A DNA stretch of 64,000 nucleotides from contig NZ_LIVV01000001.1 of assembly GCF_001905825.1 (NCBI RefSeq), positions 1,316,379 to 1,380,378 of the forward strand. Reading direction: 5' to 3'. The notes under the pieces are model-generated. The model searched no databases. It was not told the DNA's origin and saw only the letters and a program-made list of their open reading frames with translations. Numbering within the stretch: the first letter of the stretch is position 1; each line of letters begins with the position of its first letter. A program made the position numbers and the translations under genes. Shown here piece by piece: positions 16,448-24,855 of this stretch. The stretch is from Streptomyces sp. CB02009 (GTDB taxonomy: Bacteria; Actinomycetota; Actinomycetes; Streptomycetales; Streptomycetaceae).

Positions 16448-17238
16448 CCGCCCCGCCCCCGCCTCCGGCCTACGTGCCGGGCCACGCCCTGCTCGCCGGC
16501 CGCACCGCCGTCGTCACCGCCGCGGCGGGCGCCGGCATCGGCGGTGCGACCGCCCGGCGGCTCCTCGAGGAAGGCGCCCGGATCGTCGTCTCCGACGCCC
16601 ACGCCCGCAGACTGAAGGAGTCCGAGGCGGAGCTCGCCGCCGAGTTCGGCGCCGACCGCGTCGCCGCCCTGCCCTGCGACGTCACCGACGAGACCCAGGT
16701 CGCCGCGCTGTTCGACCTCGCGGTGGAGCGCCACGGGCGCCTCGACATCGTCGTCAACAACGCGGGCCTCGGCGGCACCGCCGATCTGGCCGACATGACC
16801 GACGACCAGTGGGACAAGGTCCTCGACGTCACCCTGAACGGCACCTTCCGCTGCACCCGCGCCGCGCTGCGTCGCATGAAGGCCGCGGGCGACGGCGGCG
16901 TCGTCGTCAACAACGCCTCGGTGGTCGGCTGGCGGGCCCAGCGCGGCCAGGCCCACTACGCCGCCGCCAAGGCCGGTGTGATGGCCCTGACGCGCTGCGC
17001 CGCCGTGGAGGCCGCCGCGTACGGGGTACGGGTCAACGCCGTCTCCCCGAGCCTGGCCATGCATCCGCACCTGGTGAAGGTCACCACCCCCGAACTCCTG
17101 GAGGAACTGACCTCCCGCGAGGCGTTCGGGCGCTTCGCCGAGCCCTGGGAGGTGGCCAACGTCATCGTCTTCCTGGCCAGCGGCTACTCCTCGTACATGA
17201 CGGGCGAGGTGCTCTCCGTCAGCAGCCAGCACCCGTGA
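16444..17238 (+). CDS. ipdF: SDR oxidoreductase IpdF (5-hydroxy-HIP-CoA dehydrogenase)
   Basis: A classical SDR of 264 residues. The cofactor motif is TAAAGAGIGGATA (TGxxxGIG variant), NNAG sits at about residue 105, and the active site is Ser-(x)n-YAAAK (ASVVGWRAQRGQAHYAAAKAG). The N-terminus has a Pro-rich stretch (APPPPPAY). It overlaps fadE30 by ATGA and kstR2 by GTGA. In mycobacteria the homologue next to kstR2 oxidises the 5-hydroxyl of the HIP-CoA intermediate, preparing ring opening by EchA20. Confidence 0.83.
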   Translation: MTAPPPPPAYVPGHALLAGRTAVVTAAAGAGIGGATARRLLEEGARIVVSDAHARRLKESEAELAAEFGADRVAALPCDVTDETQVAALFDLAVERHGRLDIVVNNAGLGGTADLADMTDDQWDKVLDVTLNGTFRCTRAALRRMKAAGDGGVVVNNASVVGWRAQRGQAHYAAAKAGVMALTRCAAVEAAAYGVRVNAVSPSLAMHPHLVKVTTPELLEELTSREAFGRFAEPWEVANVIVFLASGYSSYMTGEVLSVSSQHP

Positions 17239-17840
17239 GACCGGCGCCGGAGCGGCGCCGCCAGATCCTGGACACGGCGGCCGAGGTCTTCGCCGCCCAG
17301 GGGTACGACGCCACCACCGTCCGCCGCATCGCCGACGCGGCCGGCATGCTCGCGGGCAGCCTCTACTACCACTTCGACTCCAAGGAGTCGATGCTCGACG
17401 AGATCCTCCGCGCCTTCCTGGACGAGCTGTGGGCCCGCTACGACGCCGTGCTGGCCGCGCGGCTCGGCCCCCGGGAGACCCTGGAGGCCCTCGTCACCGA
17501 ATCGTTCCGGGAGATCGACCGGCACCGCGCCGCCGTCGCCATCTACCAGAAGGAGTCCGGGCACCTGCGGGAGCAGCCGCGCTTCGGCTACCTCGCGGGC
17601 TCGCAGCGCCGCTTCGAGGAGGCCTGGCTCAGGACCCTGGAGCGCGGCGCGGCCGCCGGGGTCTTCCGTACCGAGCTCGACGTCCGGCTCACCTACCGCT
17701 TCGTGCGCGACACCGTCTGGGTCGCCGCGTCCTGGTACCGGCCGGGCGGTCAGCACAGCCCGGAGGAGATCGCCCGCCAGTACCTGTCGATGGTGCTGGA
17801 GGGCGTGGCCCTCCGCGACAGACACCGTACGCACGAATAA
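17235..17840 (+). CDS. kstR2: TetR-family regulator KstR2
   Basis: About 201 residues from a GTG that overlaps the ipdF stop. The N-terminal HTH is clear: RRRQILDTAAEVFAAQGYDATTVRRIADAAGMLAGSLYYHFDSKESML. The C-terminal ligand domain contains RETLEALVTESFREIDRHRAAVAIYQKE. Its position between ipdF and fadA6 is the one held by kstR2 in mycobacteria, where the repressor is released by HIP-CoA. Matching boxes lie at 15225-15242 and 23995-24012, so it probably controls both divergent promoter pairs, including its own operon. Confidence 0.87.
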   Translation: MRPAPERRRQILDTAAEVFAAQGYDATTVRRIADAAGMLAGSLYYHFDSKESMLDEILRAFLDELWARYDAVLAARLGPRETLEALVTESFREIDRHRAAVAIYQKESGHLREQPRFGYLAGSQRRFEEAWLRTLERGAAAGVFRTELDVRLTYRFVRDTVWVAASWYRPGGQHSPEEIARQYLSMVLEGVALRDRHRTHE

Positions 17841-17849
17841 GGAGTGACC

Positions 17850-19007
17850 ATGGCCGAGGCCTACATCGTCGAAGCGGTAAGGACCCCGGTCGGCAGGCGG
17901 AACGGCGGGCTGTCCGCCGTCCACCCGGCCGACCTCGGAGCACACGTCCTGAAGGTGCTCATGGAACGCTCGGGCGCGGACCCGGCCGCCGTCGAGGACG
18001 TCGTCTTCGGCTGCCTGGACACCGTCGGGCCGCAGGCAGGCGACATAGCCCGCACCTGCTGGCTGGCCGCCGGACTCCCCGAGGAGGTGCCCGGCGTGAC
18101 CGTGGACCGGCAGTGCGGCTCCTCGCAGCAGGCCCTGCACTTCGCCGCGCAGGGCGTCCTGTCCGGCACCCAGGACCTGGTCGTCGCGGGCGGCGTCCAG
18201 AACATGTCGATGATCCCCATCGCCTTCGCCAGCCGTCAGGCGGCCGACCCGCTCGGACTGACCGACGGGCCGTACGCCGGCTCCGAGGGCTGGCGCGCCC
18301 GCTACGGCGACCAGCCGGTCAACCAGTTCCACGGTGCCGAACTCATCGCCGCCAAGTGGGGCATCTCGCGCCTGGACATGGAGGAGTTCGCCCTGCGCTC
18401 GCACCAGCGGGCCGCCCGTGCCATCGACGAGGGCCGCTTCACCCGGGAGATCACCCCGTACGGGGACGTCACCACCGACGAGGGACCGCGCCGCGACACC
18501 ACCCTGGAGAAGATGGCGGGTCTGAAGCCGCTGGTCGAGGGCGGCCGGCTGACCGCCGCGGTCTCCTCGCAGGTCTCCGACGGGGCCTCGGCGATGCTGA
18601 TCGCCTCGGAACGCGCCGTACGGGAGCACGGCCTGACGCCGCGCGCCCGCATCCACCATCTGTCCGTGCGGGGCGAGGACCCGATCCGCATGCTGTCCGC
18701 ACCCATCCCGGCGACGGCGTACGCGTTGAAGAAGGCCGGGATGACGCTCGACGACATCGACCTGGTGGAGATCAACGAGGCCTTCGCCTCGGTCGTCCTG
18801 GCCTGGCTGAAGGAGACCGGCGCCGACCCGGACAAGGTCAACGTCAACGGCGGAGCCATCGCCCTCGGCCACCCGCTCGGCGCCAGCGGCACCAAGCTGA
18901 CGACCACCCTGCTGCACGAACTGGAGCGCACCGGCGGACGCTACGGCCTGCAGACCATGTGCGAGGGCGGGGGCCAGGCGAACGTGACGATCATCGAACG
19001 TCTTTGA
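17850..19007 (+). CDS. fadA6: Thiolase FadA6
   Basis: A thiolase of 385 residues. The nucleophilic Cys is in VTVDRQCGSSQQALHFA, the His in VNGGAIALGHPLGASGTKL, and the second Cys in MCEGGGQANVTII. ATG 17850 is chosen because AAGGAG ends six bases before it; GTG 17844 is the other option. It is last in the fadE30-ipdF-kstR2-fadA6 operon and is followed by a strong terminator. The family role is thiolytic cleavage of the last ring-derived beta-keto acyl-CoA of steroid C/D-ring catabolism. Confidence 0.88.
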   Translation: MAEAYIVEAVRTPVGRRNGGLSAVHPADLGAHVLKVLMERSGADPAAVEDVVFGCLDTVGPQAGDIARTCWLAAGLPEEVPGVTVDRQCGSSQQALHFAAQGVLSGTQDLVVAGGVQNMSMIPIAFASRQAADPLGLTDGPYAGSEGWRARYGDQPVNQFHGAELIAAKWGISRLDMEEFALRSHQRAARAIDEGRFTREITPYGDVTTDEGPRRDTTLEKMAGLKPLVEGGRLTAAVSSQVSDGASAMLIASERAVREHGLTPRARIHHLSVRGEDPIRMLSAPIPATAYALKKAGMTLDDIDLVEINEAFASVVLAWLKETGADPDKVNVNGGAIALGHPLGASGTKLTTTLLHELERTGGRYGLQTMCEGGGQANVTIIERL

Positions 19008-19125
19008 CGCGGCCGTCCCCGCCCGACCGGTGCGTCCCCGCCCGGCCGGTGCGGCCCCGCCCGGCCGGTGCGGCCCCGCTCGGCCGGTGCGGGAACGTCC
19101 CGCCGGTGCGGAGACGCCCGACCAC

Positions 19126-19163
19126 AAGGGTCCGCCGGGGTGCTGTCACCCCGGCGGACCCTT
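19126..19163. terminator. Strong bidirectional terminator
   Basis: Perfect 17-bp stem, AAGGGTCCGCCGGGGTG against CACCCCGGCGGACCCTT, with a CTGT loop. It lies between convergent fadA6 and the phosphatase gene. The stretch before it (19016-19100) is a degenerate CCCGCCCGGCCGGTGCGG tandem repeat. Confidence 0.75.
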
Positions 19164-19178
19164 GGCGTGGAGGTCCGG

Positions 19179-20111
19179 TCACCGCACCAGGAGCGCGCGG
19201 AGCCTCGCCAGGGTCCGGGCGTCCAGGCCGAGACCTTCCGTGAGGTAGGCGTGGAAGGTGCCGTAGTCCTTCCGGATCTGGTCCAGGGCCGCCCCCAGGT
19301 AGTCGGCGCGGACCTCCTGCAACGGGACGAGCAGCTCCGGATTCTCCATGTAGCCGCCCTGCTTCAGCCCCTCACGGACCTTGCGGTCCGCCTCCGCGCG
19401 GTACGCGTTCGACAGGAGGTAGTCCCGCTCGGCGGTCCTCGACGGAACGCCGACGGCGCGCAGGAGGAGATAGCCCATCCAGCCGGTGCGGTCCTTGCCC
19501 GAGGTGCAGTGGAAGAGCAGGGGAGCCGCCTTGCCGTGGGCGATGTCCCGCGCCGTCGCCGCGAACTGACGGCGGCCGGCCTCGTCGGTGACGAAGGCGC
19601 GGTAGATGTCCCGCATCAGCCGCTCAGCCTTGCCGCCACCGAGCAGCTCGCGCTGTCTGACGGGGTCCTTGGACGCGATGGCCGTCGTCGTCATGGCGTA
19701 GAGGCCCAGGTCGGCCACGGGGCGGGCGGTCGGGACGAGCCCTCCCGGGAGACGGTCGGCGCCGTCCCGGGCGACCTCCTCCGGGGTGCGGAAGTCGAGC
19801 ACGGTGCGCAGGTCCAGCGCGGAGAGGGCCACGAGGTCGGCGTCGGTCAGCCGGCCCAGGGCATCTCCCCGGAACACCTGCCCGTAGCGGACCTGACGGC
19901 CGTCGGAGGTGCGGTGGCCACCGAGGTCGCGGACGTTGACCGCGCCCTGGAGCGGGACGGCCCGGACAGGGCCGGGGTGGGCGTGGTGGGAGGCGGAGGC
20001 CGAGGTGGCGGACGCCGCGGGGGCGTCGGCGGCGGCGAGGACGGGCAGACCGCCCAGGACGACGGTGGCGGTCACCACGGCGGTCGCACGCCGGACGGGG
20101 AAGGCACGCAT
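19179..20111 (-). CDS. Secreted tyrosine/dual-specificity phosphatase
   Basis: A protein of 310 residues with a Sec-type signal (MRAFPVRRATAVVTATVVLGG to about residue 33). VNVRDLGG precedes the phosphatase core, as in the bacterial tyrosine-phosphatase (PF13350-like) family. The active-site P-loop is HCTSGKDRTGW (C-x5-R). A helical C-terminus follows. GGAG lies seven bases before the ATG. It has no obvious part in steroid catabolism and sits alone on the minus strand between fadA6 and ipdC, next to a 40-bp minisatellite, so it looks like an insertion in the island. Confidence 0.85.
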   Translation of the reverse strand: MRAFPVRRATAVVTATVVLGGLPVLAAADAPAASATSASASHHAHPGPVRAVPLQGAVNVRDLGGHRTSDGRQVRYGQVFRGDALGRLTDADLVALSALDLRTVLDFRTPEEVARDGADRLPGGLVPTARPVADLGLYAMTTTAIASKDPVRQRELLGGGKAERLMRDIYRAFVTDEAGRRQFAATARDIAHGKAAPLLFHCTSGKDRTGWMGYLLLRAVGVPSRTAERDYLLSNAYRAEADRKVREGLKQGGYMENPELLVPLQEVRADYLGAALDQIRKDYGTFHAYLTEGLGLDARTLARLRALLVR

Positions 20112-20474
20112 GCATCTGCTCCAAGGGGTGTGGAAGGGGTGTGCGGGGAAGGTCACCGCAGGGTCACCGGGAGGTGAGGAGTGCGGTGGGGTACGGAGAG
20201 ACGTCGCTGGGTACGGGGCAGCGCCGCCGGGCATGGTGAGGCGTCGCTGGGTACGGGGCAGCGCCGTCGGGCACGGTGAGGCGTCGCGGGGTACGGGCCA
20301 GCGCCGCCGGGCACGGTGAAGCGCCGTTGTGTACGGAGCCGCGCGGTCGCGCGCAGTGAAGCGCTGTTGCGTACGGGGCACCCGCGTCGCGCGTACGGAG
20401 GCGGCGCCGTCACGTACGGAGGGGGACGGCGGACGGCGCCGGGCGCGGTCCGGTGCGGTGGACCGCGGGGAGGA
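20112..20474. other. Non-coding, repeat-filled gap between phosphatase gene and ipdC
   Basis: About 360 bp with no supportable gene. Most of it is the 40-bp tandem repeat at 20206-20405 and its decayed flanks (from about 20186). The promoter of the phosphatase gene must lie at its left side. Confidence 0.7.
20206..20405. repeat. Five tandem 40-bp repeats
   Basis: Units start at 20206, 20246, 20286, 20326 and 20366, with core GGTACGGGGCAGCGCCG followed by CGGGCACGGTGAGGCG-like sequence. The first three are nearly identical; the last two are diverged. There are no unique spacers, so this is not a CRISPR array. A partial unit precedes them. Confidence 0.8.
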
Positions 20475-21539
20475 TCAGGCCGTGGCGGGCAGGGCGTGGA
20501 GCGTGGCCCGGGCCTCGGCCATGAGGCGGTCGACGAGTTCGGCGCAGGACGGCAGGTCGTCGATCACTCCCGCGACCTGCCCTGAGGCCATCACACCGAG
20601 GTCGGTACGGCCGTCCACCATGGACGCCCTGAGCAGCATCGGAGTGTTGGCGGCCAGCAGGATCTGGCTCCACGACAGGTCCTTGCCGTGCTTCATCGCC
20701 AGGCCGTCACGGACCATCTCCGCCCAGGTCATGCCGGACTCGCGCCGGAAGGCCGCGGCGTGCCGGACCGCCCGAAGCAGCGAGGCGGCCCGGCCCGAGC
20801 GCTCCAGCGCTTCGACCAGCTCCGTGCGCAGCATCCGGTGCGGCAGTCCGTCCACCTTCGTGGTGACGGTGACGTCCTTGACCGCGGCGGCGAGATAGCG
20901 GGCCTTCACCGCGTCGGGGACCGTGCTGTCCGAGGTGAGCAGGAAGCGGGTGCCCATGGCGATCCCCGCCGCGCCGTAGGCCAGCGCGGCGACCAGGCCG
21001 CGCCCGTCGTGGAAGCCGCCGGCCGCGACGACGGGGATGTCCACGGCGTCCACGACCTGGGGGAGCAGGACGGTGGTGGCGACGCTTCCGGTGTGGCCGC
21101 CGCCCTCCCCGCCCTGCACGATCACCGCGTCGGCGCCCCAGGCGGCGACCTTCTCGGCGTGCCGCCTGGCCCCGATGGAGGGGATGACGACGACGCCGGC
21201 GTCCTTGAGCCGCGCGATCAGTTCGCGGGACGGGGCGAGGGCGAAGGACGCGACCCGTACGCCCTCGTCGATGATGATCCGCACGCGGTCGACCGCGTCC
21301 CCGGCATCCGCGCGCAGGTTCACGCCGAAGGGCGCGTCCGTACGGGACTTGACCTCCCGTACCGCGGAGCGGAGCTGTTCGACGGTCATCGTCGCCGAGG
21401 CCAGGATTCCGAGCGCGCCCGCGTTCGCGGTCGCCGAGACCAGGCGGGGGCCGGCCACCCACCCCATCCCGGTCTGCACGACCGGGTGCCGCACGCCGAC
21501 GAGTTCGGTGAGCGGCGTCGCGATCGTGAGGTCGCTCAC
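20475..21539 (-). CDS. ipdC: IpdC, FMN-dependent (nitronate-monooxygenase-like) oxidoreductase
   Basis: A protein of 354 residues of the NMO/2-nitropropane-dioxygenase fold. It has VVQTGMGWVAGPRLVSATANAG at the N-terminus, GVNLRADAG, the phosphate-binding VQGGEGGGHTGS, and the second FMN segment VVAAGGFHDGRGLVAALAYGAAGIAMGTRFL. It overlaps ipdB by GTGA. In mycobacteria and rhodococci ipdC lies beside ipdAB and is needed for growth on HIP; its exact redox step in C/D-ring opening is less settled than those of IpdF and EchA20. Confidence 0.87.
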   Translation of the reverse strand: MSDLTIATPLTELVGVRHPVVQTGMGWVAGPRLVSATANAGALGILASATMTVEQLRSAVREVKSRTDAPFGVNLRADAGDAVDRVRIIIDEGVRVASFALAPSRELIARLKDAGVVVIPSIGARRHAEKVAAWGADAVIVQGGEGGGHTGSVATTVLLPQVVDAVDIPVVAAGGFHDGRGLVAALAYGAAGIAMGTRFLLTSDSTVPDAVKARYLAAAVKDVTVTTKVDGLPHRMLRTELVEALERSGRAASLLRAVRHAAAFRRESGMTWAEMVRDGLAMKHGKDLSWSQILLAANTPMLLRASMVDGRTDLGVMASGQVAGVIDDLPSCAELVDRLMAEARATLHALPATA

Positions 21540-22324
21540 GCGGGAACCTCCCGGTCGCGCAGGCCCTTGGGGTCGATCTCCTCGCGGATGAGCCGGAGTT
21601 CCTCGGCGGTGGGGTCGCGGGTGTACGGCACCTCGTCGGGGATCACGAGGGCGAAGCCGGTCGCCGCCGTGACCTGCTCGACGGTGACGCCGGGGTGCAG
21701 CGACCGCAGCCGCATGCGGCGGTCGGGGGTCTCGAAGTCGAAGGCGCCGAGGTCGCTGATGACGTCCGGGACACGGTGGTAGCGGGTCGCGGCGGGACCG
21801 GCCTCGGCGGCCCGGTCGTAACCGACGCCCGAGACCATGTCGACCCGCTCGACGAACACGCGCGTCGAGTGCTTGGGGACCCAGTAACTGGTCGGGTTGT
21901 TCAGGGTGTTGACCGGGGCGCCGCGCACCCCGAGGAGCTGGCGCTTCGGCCGCGACCAGTCGCCGATGCAGCTGATGTTCTGGTTGCCGTGGCGGTCGAT
22001 CTGGCTCGCGCCCATCATCACGTGCCGCCGTCCGGTGGTGACCATGGCCAGGTGCTGCCGGTACGGCAGCCACCCCTCCACCACCCGGGGAGCGGCGCCG
22101 ACCGCCGGCACGTCGCCGATGAGGAGCGCCTCGCCGTCGGTCAGCAGCAGGTCGGGGGAGAAGGTGAGCCTCGCGAGGCGGGCGCCGATCATGGGAATGG
22201 TGCCCATCGGGCTCGCCAGGACCTCGCCCGCGTCCCGCCAGGCCTCGGCGCAGGCGACGACGCAGTACTCGGCCCGCGTGGCCTGCGCGGCCGGCGGGGT
22301 CGTCGTCGTGTCGGTGCCGCTCAT
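21536..22324 (-). CDS. ipdB: IpdB, COCHEA-CoA hydrolase subunit (CoA-transferase fold)
   Basis: About 262 residues related to the beta subunit of class I CoA transferases. It shows EYCVVACAEAWRDAGEVLASPMGTIPMIGARLA, MGASQIDRHGNQNIS and LGVRGAPVNTLNNPTSYWVPKH. IpdAB in actinobacteria is not a transferase but a retro-Claisen ring-opening hydrolase acting on COCHEA-CoA, and the absence of the usual catalytic glutamate motif fits this. Its start ATG overlaps the ipdA stop (ATGA) with GGAGGAAGC before it, indicating coupled synthesis of the two subunits. Confidence 0.87.
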   Translation of the reverse strand: MSGTDTTTTPPAAQATRAEYCVVACAEAWRDAGEVLASPMGTIPMIGARLARLTFSPDLLLTDGEALLIGDVPAVGAAPRVVEGWLPYRQHLAMVTTGRRHVMMGASQIDRHGNQNISCIGDWSRPKRQLLGVRGAPVNTLNNPTSYWVPKHSTRVFVERVDMVSGVGYDRAAEAGPAATRYHRVPDVISDLGAFDFETPDRRMRLRSLHPGVTVEQVTAATGFALVIPDEVPYTRDPTAEELRLIREEIDPKGLRDREVPA

Positions 22325-23187
22325 GCTTCCTCCTCGTGGAACGCCGCGACCGCGGCCTGGTAGGCGTCCTCGTCGCCGGAGAGGAACCGGGCGGTGAAGG
22401 CCCGCCACTTCTCCGGGTCGCGGGCGGCCCGGACGTAGGCGCGCTGGAAGGTCTCGTCCCGGTCGTAGTCGGGGGCGCAGGAGGTGAAGTGCGCGCCGTT
22501 CGGGGTCTCGACGACTCCGTCGACGAACGCGCGCTTGAGCAGGAGCGACTGGGGCGGCGCCTCCTTGAGCAGCTCCGAGGTCTCCACGATGCGTTCGCAG
22601 GAGACGTACGCGGCGTCGGCCGCCTCGCAGAACAGGTCGTCGAAGTACGGGTCGGGGCCCAGGTACTGGCCGTTGCCGTGCGGGTCGACACGGTTGAGGT
22701 GGACCAGCGCGGCGTCCAGGCGCAGGGCGGGAACGGCGACGAGCTCCTCGCGGTCCCCGTACGGGGAGGTGACCGTGCGCAGCGACGGGTTGACGCTCAT
22801 CACGTCCGAGGCGAGCCCGGCCCTGATCGGCATGAAGGGGAGCCGGTGCACGGCGGCGGTCAGGCCCCACATGACCATCGCCTCGTCCAGCTCCACGAGT
22901 TCGAGGTCGCCGCGCTGCCGGGCCGCGCCGAAGTGCGGCTCCAGGGCGATGGAGTCGAGGGTGGCGAAGGCCGCGACCAGCTTGCGGATCTTCCCCGCGG
23001 CGGCGAGGAGGCCCACGTCCGGGCCGCCGTACGAGACCACCGTCAGGTCGGTCAGGTCGGACCGCAGCAGCGCCCGGACCAGCGCCATCGGCTTGCGCCG
23101 GGAGCCCCAGCCGCCGATGCCGATCGTCATCCCGCTCCGGAGCCGGCCCACGACCTCCTCGGCGGTCATCGTCTTGTCCCTGCTCAC
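22321..23187 (-). CDS. ipdA: IpdA, COCHEA-CoA hydrolase subunit (CoA-transferase fold)
   Basis: A protein of 288 residues. The alpha-subunit glycine loop is visible as GMTIGIGGWGSRRKPMALVRALL, then VVSYGGPDVGLL, and TSPYGDREELVAVPALRLDAALVHLNRVDPHGNGQYLG. It forms a heterodimer with IpdB to hydrolyse ring C of the steroid-derived COCHEA-CoA. The gene starts with GTG overlapping the echA20 stop and ends overlapping ipdB, so echA20-ipdA-ipdB-ipdC is one tightly coupled operon. Confidence 0.88.
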   Translation of the reverse strand: MSRDKTMTAEEVVGRLRSGMTIGIGGWGSRRKPMALVRALLRSDLTDLTVVSYGGPDVGLLAAAGKIRKLVAAFATLDSIALEPHFGAARQRGDLELVELDEAMVMWGLTAAVHRLPFMPIRAGLASDVMSVNPSLRTVTSPYGDREELVAVPALRLDAALVHLNRVDPHGNGQYLGPDPYFDDLFCEAADAAYVSCERIVETSELLKEAPPQSLLLKRAFVDGVVETPNGAHFTSCAPDYDRDETFQRAYVRAARDPEKWRAFTARFLSGDEDAYQAAVAAFHEEEA

Positions 23188-23975
23188 GACTGCTCCTCCT
23201 CGTCCTTGTCGAAGGCCTCGCCCGGACCGGCGGCGACGCCGGAGCCGAAGGTGTCGCGGACCCGGTCGGCGACGCCGCTGAGGTTGGCCTCGAAGGTGAA
23301 GCCCTGCTCGAAGCGGTAGCTGCGGCGGACGTCGACCGGGTCGATGCCGTTGATCGCGGCCTTGGCGAGCCGGATCAGCCGGCCGTCCTTGGCGGCGATC
23401 TCCCGGGCCAGTTCCAGCGCCGCGCCGAGCAGCCGCTCGCGCGGGACGACCCGCCAGACCGAGCCGTGCCGGTGCAGCTCCTCGGCGGTGACCGTGCGCG
23501 AGGTGTAGTACAGGGTGCGCATCAGGTGCTGGGGGACCAGCCGGGCCAGGTGCGTGGCCGCGCCCAGCGCGCCCCGGTCCAACTCGGGCAGGCCAAAGGT
23601 CGCGTCCTCGGAGGCCACGATCGCGTCGGCGTTGCCGACCAGGCCGATGCCGCCGCCCAGGCAGAAGCCGTGCACGGCGGCTACCACCGGCACCTCGCAG
23701 TCGTAGACGGCGGCGAAGGCCTCGTAGCAGCCGCGGTTGGCGCCCAGGAGGGCGTCGTGCCCGGCCGTGCGCTGGAGCTCCTTGATGTCGACCCCGGCGT
23801 TGAAGCCGCGGCCCGCGGCGGTGAGCACGACGCAGCGCACCTCGGGGTCGGGGCCCGCCGTGCGGACCGCGGTGGCGAGGTCGTACCAGCCCTGCACGGG
23901 GAGGGCGTTGACCGGAGGGAAGTCGACGGTGACGACGGCGACGCCGTCGTCGGGTTCGGAGGTGGAGACACCCAT
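23184..23975 (-). CDS. echA20: EchA20, crotonase-family ring-D hydrolase
   Basis: A protein of 263 residues with the crotonase fold: DFPPVNALPVQGWYDLATAV, first oxyanion loop AAGRGFNAGVDIKEL, second HGFCLGGGIGLVGNADAIVASEDATFGLPELDRGALGA. It heads the echA20-ipdABC operon. In mycobacteria EchA20 hydrolyses the five-membered ring of the HIEC-CoA intermediate to give COCHEA-CoA, the substrate of IpdAB. It is divergent from an SDR gene across a promoter region with the second KstR2-like box. Confidence 0.87.
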   Translation of the reverse strand: MGVSTSEPDDGVAVVTVDFPPVNALPVQGWYDLATAVRTAGPDPEVRCVVLTAAGRGFNAGVDIKELQRTAGHDALLGANRGCYEAFAAVYDCEVPVVAAVHGFCLGGGIGLVGNADAIVASEDATFGLPELDRGALGAATHLARLVPQHLMRTLYYTSRTVTAEELHRHGSVWRVVPRERLLGAALELAREIAAKDGRLIRLAKAAINGIDPVDVRRSYRFEQGFTFEANLSGVADRVRDTFGSGVAAGPGEAFDKDEEEQS

Positions 23976-23994
23976 GAGCAGATCAGCTACCTTT

Positions 23995-24012
23995 CCACCA
24001 AACGTTTGTTAG
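23995..24012. promoter_or_regulatory. KstR2-like box, copy 2
   Basis: CCACCAAACGTTTGTTAG, whose reverse complement CTAACAAACGTTTGGTGG matches 15225-15242 in 15 of 18 positions. It lies within a wider perfect repeat TTCCACC (23993-23999) / GGTGGAA (24012-24018), between divergent echA20 and the SDR gene at 24054. Confidence 0.72.
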
Positions 24013-24053
24013 GTGGAAGATAGCAGCGGTTCGCCCGCTGCGGGAGGTGTCCC

Positions 24054-24830
24054 TTGGCAGTCACCATCGATCTCTCGGGATCCGTCGCCGTCGTCACCGG
24101 CGGCACACGGGGCGTCGGGGCCGGGATCGCCCGGGCCCTGCTCGAAGCCGGCGCGGAGGTCGTGACCTGCGCCCGAAGGGCCCCCGACCGGCCCGTCGAA
24201 GCGGCCGGGCGCACGGCCCGCTTCCTCCCCGTCGACCTGCGCGACCCGGCGGCCGTCACGGGCTTCTTCGACCGGGTGCGTGACGACCACGGCAGGCTGG
24301 ACGTCCTGGTCAACAACGCCGGCGGTACGCCCTTCCGGATGCTCGGCGAGGGGTCGGCCACGCAGCAGGCCCGGGTCCTCGAACTGAACCTGGTCGCCCC
24401 CCTGACCGCCTCCCTCGCCGCGTACGAGGTGATGCGGCACCAGCCCGGGGGAGGGTCCGTCATCATGATCGGCAGCGTCAGCGGCACCCGCCCCTCACCC
24501 GGCAGCGCCGCCTACGGAGCCGCCAAGGCCGGCCTGGACAACCTCGCCCGGTCCATGGCCGTCGAATGGGCACCGCTCGTGCGGGTCAACACCCTCGTCC
24601 CCGGCATGGTGCGCACCGAACTCTCCCACCTGCACTACGGGGACGAGGACGGCGTCGCCTCCGTCGGCCGCACCGTGCCGCTCGGCCGGCTCGCCGAGCC
24701 CGGCGACATCGGCGACGCCTGCGTCTTCCTCGCTTCCGCACAGGCCGCCTACATCAGCGGCGCCAGCCTGCTCGTGCACGGAGGCGGGGAGCGCCCCGCC
24801 TTCCTGGACGCGGCCACCGTCAATCACTGA
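24054..24830 (+). CDS. SDR oxidoreductase of the KstR2 cluster (Rv3549c-like)
   Basis: 258 residues from a TTG start with GGGAGG eight bases upstream. The cofactor loop is TGGTRGVGAGIA, then NNAGGTPF, and the active site is SVSGTRPSPGSAAYGAAKAG (Ser...Tyr-x3-Lys). Positionally it matches the SDR genes near ipdABC in mycobacteria (Rv3549c/Rv3548c). Predicted to oxidise or reduce a hydroxyl on a C/D-ring CoA intermediate; the substrate is not settled. Confidence 0.83.
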   Translation: MAVTIDLSGSVAVVTGGTRGVGAGIARALLEAGAEVVTCARRAPDRPVEAAGRTARFLPVDLRDPAAVTGFFDRVRDDHGRLDVLVNNAGGTPFRMLGEGSATQQARVLELNLVAPLTASLAAYEVMRHQPGGGSVIMIGSVSGTRPSPGSAAYGAAKAGLDNLARSMAVEWAPLVRVNTLVPGMVRTELSHLHYGDEDGVASVGRTVPLGRLAEPGDIGDACVFLASAQAAYISGASLLVHGGGERPAFLDAATVNH

Positions 24831-24855
24831 ACCCCCTCACCGAAAGGCACCCACC

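Noticed and set aside
20206..20405. CRISPR array
   Set aside because: The 40-bp units are head-to-tail without unique spacers, and no cas genes are nearby.
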